From Dioscorea cayenensis subsp. rotundata (lineage: Eukaryota > Streptophyta > Magnoliopsida > Dioscoreales > Dioscoreaceae), in the NCBI RefSeq assembly GCF_009730915.1, contig NC_052474.1:19441501-19505500 (forward strand): 64,000 nucleotides of DNA, in the 5' to 3' direction. The notes beneath the pieces are model-generated. The model was not told the DNA's origin and did no database searches. It worked only from the letters and a program-made list of their open reading frames with translations. Every line of letters starts with the position of its first letter. The stretch's first letter is position 1. A program made the position numbers and the translations under genes. Below, piece by piece: positions 62,496 to 64,000 of the stretch.

Positions 62496-62629
62496 ACTAA
62501 ATACGCAACAATTATGAAAACTCATTCATTTATTGCACGAAAGCTCATTATATATATAAAAATAATAATTAAAAACATCAAGATCACCACTTACTAGATA
62601 CCCTTGTTTTAAAAACAGATTCCCCTCCC

Positions 62630-63060
62630 CACCTTCTCCTCCTTGTCACCCTGCCATTTTGCTAAATAAATAAATTAATTAATAAACAACAACAATAATT
62701 TATAATATATATTAATTACATTGAATCAATAAAATATATCTGATAAAAAAAAATACTCATCAAATTTAGAGATTTGAGAGTATCTCACTGTTTTTTTTAC
62801 TACATCAATATCTGTGGTGTGTAATTTAACCCGATATAAATAAATAATTAAATAAAGCATCAATATGTAATTTTTTTATTTTTTACTAAAAAATATGACT
62901 CATTAATTTTAAATAAAGGTACTTATCACCTAATGTAAAAAAAAAAATCACTCATCATGTTAAATTCAATAATTAAATTAATACCAACTCTTTATTTAAT
63001 GTCTGAATGTGTTTTTCAAATACCAATCTTTTCTTTTGATTTTTACATTATATATGAAAA
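62630..63060 (-). pseudogene. 3'-half LARP1-like relic, copy 6
   Basis: Exon 4 (about 62752-62832) reads VKLHTTDIDVVKKTVRYSQ. Exon 5 is NDKV/GRQGDKEE-like and exon 3 (about 62945-63055) is frameshifted. Its structure matches copies 2 and 4, so it opens a partial third tandem unit. Confidence 0.7.
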
Positions 63061-63168
63061 AAATGTATTCATAAGGAACAAGGGAAATTAAGGTTTTTTT
63101 TTTAAAATATTATTTTCTTAAAATTTACGTACCTAGACGAGGCACAAAAAAATTTGAATGAGCATTTA

Positions 63169-64000
63169 GGGGTTGTTTGGTTACCTGCAACTAGCTGTAA
63201 GTAGGCTGAATGTAACTGATTTACATGTAAAAGGTTGTTTGGTTTGCTGTGAAATCAGTTTTACATGTAAACAGTTTTGCAATTTTGTGTACTTTTGTTG
63301 CATTTCAACTTATAGCAAAATTTGTTGTAAGTTGAAATACAGCAAAACATTTGGGTTAAAATCACCATTCTTCACTCTCCAAATTATGCATTAAAGGAAA
63401 ATAAAAACCTACAGGGTAATCAATTGTTAACATAATTAAACTTATACTTATTTATGTTTTATTAAATTTATTTATTTTTATTTAAAATATACCAATTTGA
63501 ATTTAATTTTAATTAAAAAATATTTTTTTATATAAAATTAAAGAATTTTATATATTTTTAATTTAATAAAATTATTATTAAGTTAATTAATTAATTATTT
63601 TACATTAGTGTTAAGAGTAGATAGGGAGACTTAAATTAATTATTTATAGTTAGTATTTAATTATTTAAGTTTCTTATTATTACTTGGCTTAGTTATTTAA
63701 GTTTCTAATTATTATTTTTAAATGTAATAAATACTTTATTAAATTATTTAATTAATTTAAAAATTAATTTAAATTAAATTAATTATTTAATTTAAATTAT
63801 TTTTTTAATGCATTAGATAATTAATAATAATACTGTATATTAGGTGTAATTCTCACCCCCTCCACTTATATGGTAACTATATCTTCTTACTTACATAAAA
63901 CCAAACAAATTAAAAGTAATACAACATTTTCAGTTACAGCAAACCAAACAACAATGATGTAAATTGAAATTCAGTATTTTCACTTACACTGTAGTTTTAC
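63169..64000. mobile_element. Harbinger-like element, cut by window end
   Basis: It begins GGGGTTGTTTGGTTACC directly after TTA (63166-63168), at the position where unit II reads GAGCATTTAAGCAC uninterrupted. The far end of the window (CAGCAAACCAAACAAC, then a TTTACATC/TTACACTG-rich stretch) mirrors the sequence after the left end, so the right terminus is probably just outside. No transposase seen. Confidence 0.55.

Overview
This is plant nuclear DNA. The genes have many short, phase-conserved introns and the intergenic sequence is AT-rich. The protein families are plant ones: NAC factor, multi-exon GH35 beta-galactosidases, NRAMP metal transporter, NSUN6-type RNA methyltransferase. The intergenic space is full of TA microsatellites, MITEs, LINEs, a SINE and a Copia relic. 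An angiosperm is certain. The NRAMP resembles grass NRAMP5/NRAMP1 and fits a monocot, but I cannot name a species. A 1000-N scaffold gap lies at 13434-14433.

Layout. 1-13 kb (+): an NSUN6-like RNA cytosine methyltransferase gene whose first five exons read cleanly. The exons carrying the start of the catalytic domain contain several indels and the rest is not visible before the gap. Its long introns hold a LINE relic and a hAT-like element with an 8-bp target duplication. 15.4-17 kb (+): an intact ATAF-type NAC gene behind a promoter with five CACGTG motifs. 18.2-19.7 kb (-): a DnaJ/HSP40 gene with a one-base insertion just after HPD. 20.4-20.7 kb (-): an unidentified two-exon coding fragment. 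23-37.7 kb (-): two adjacent beta-galactosidase genes of different subclades. The first is intact (19 exons, 851 aa, with a SUEL lectin domain). The second (17 exons, 741 aa) has its lectin domain out of frame. 38.6-42.3 kb (-): a degenerate Ty1/Copia element with both LTRs. 42.9-45.5 kb (+): an intact 12-exon NRAMP gene (535 aa).

From 46.5 kb to the end lies a tandemly duplicated region built around small La-motif (LARP1-like) genes on the minus strand. I count six copies: one decayed five-exon copy (47.7-48.8 kb), two full-structure copies (55.4-56.7 and 59.0-60.2 kb) and three 3'-half relics (52.9, 57.2 and 62.6 kb). The full copies encode an Asn/Gln/Tyr/Pro-rich N-terminus plus a La motif and stop there. 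One has a nonsense codon in the La motif. The other is open if a GC donor is used. A small DUF688-like gene at 46.5 kb also has a relic copy at 50.7 kb, so the duplicated block once included it. MITEs, a SINE and LINEs are nested in the copies, and the paralogous units act as empty-site controls.

The strongest candidate for something undescribed is this family of prion-like-tail plus La-motif mini-LARPs. A recurring caution is that several genes carry single-base indels, many at short homopolymers, so some breaks may be assembly errors.
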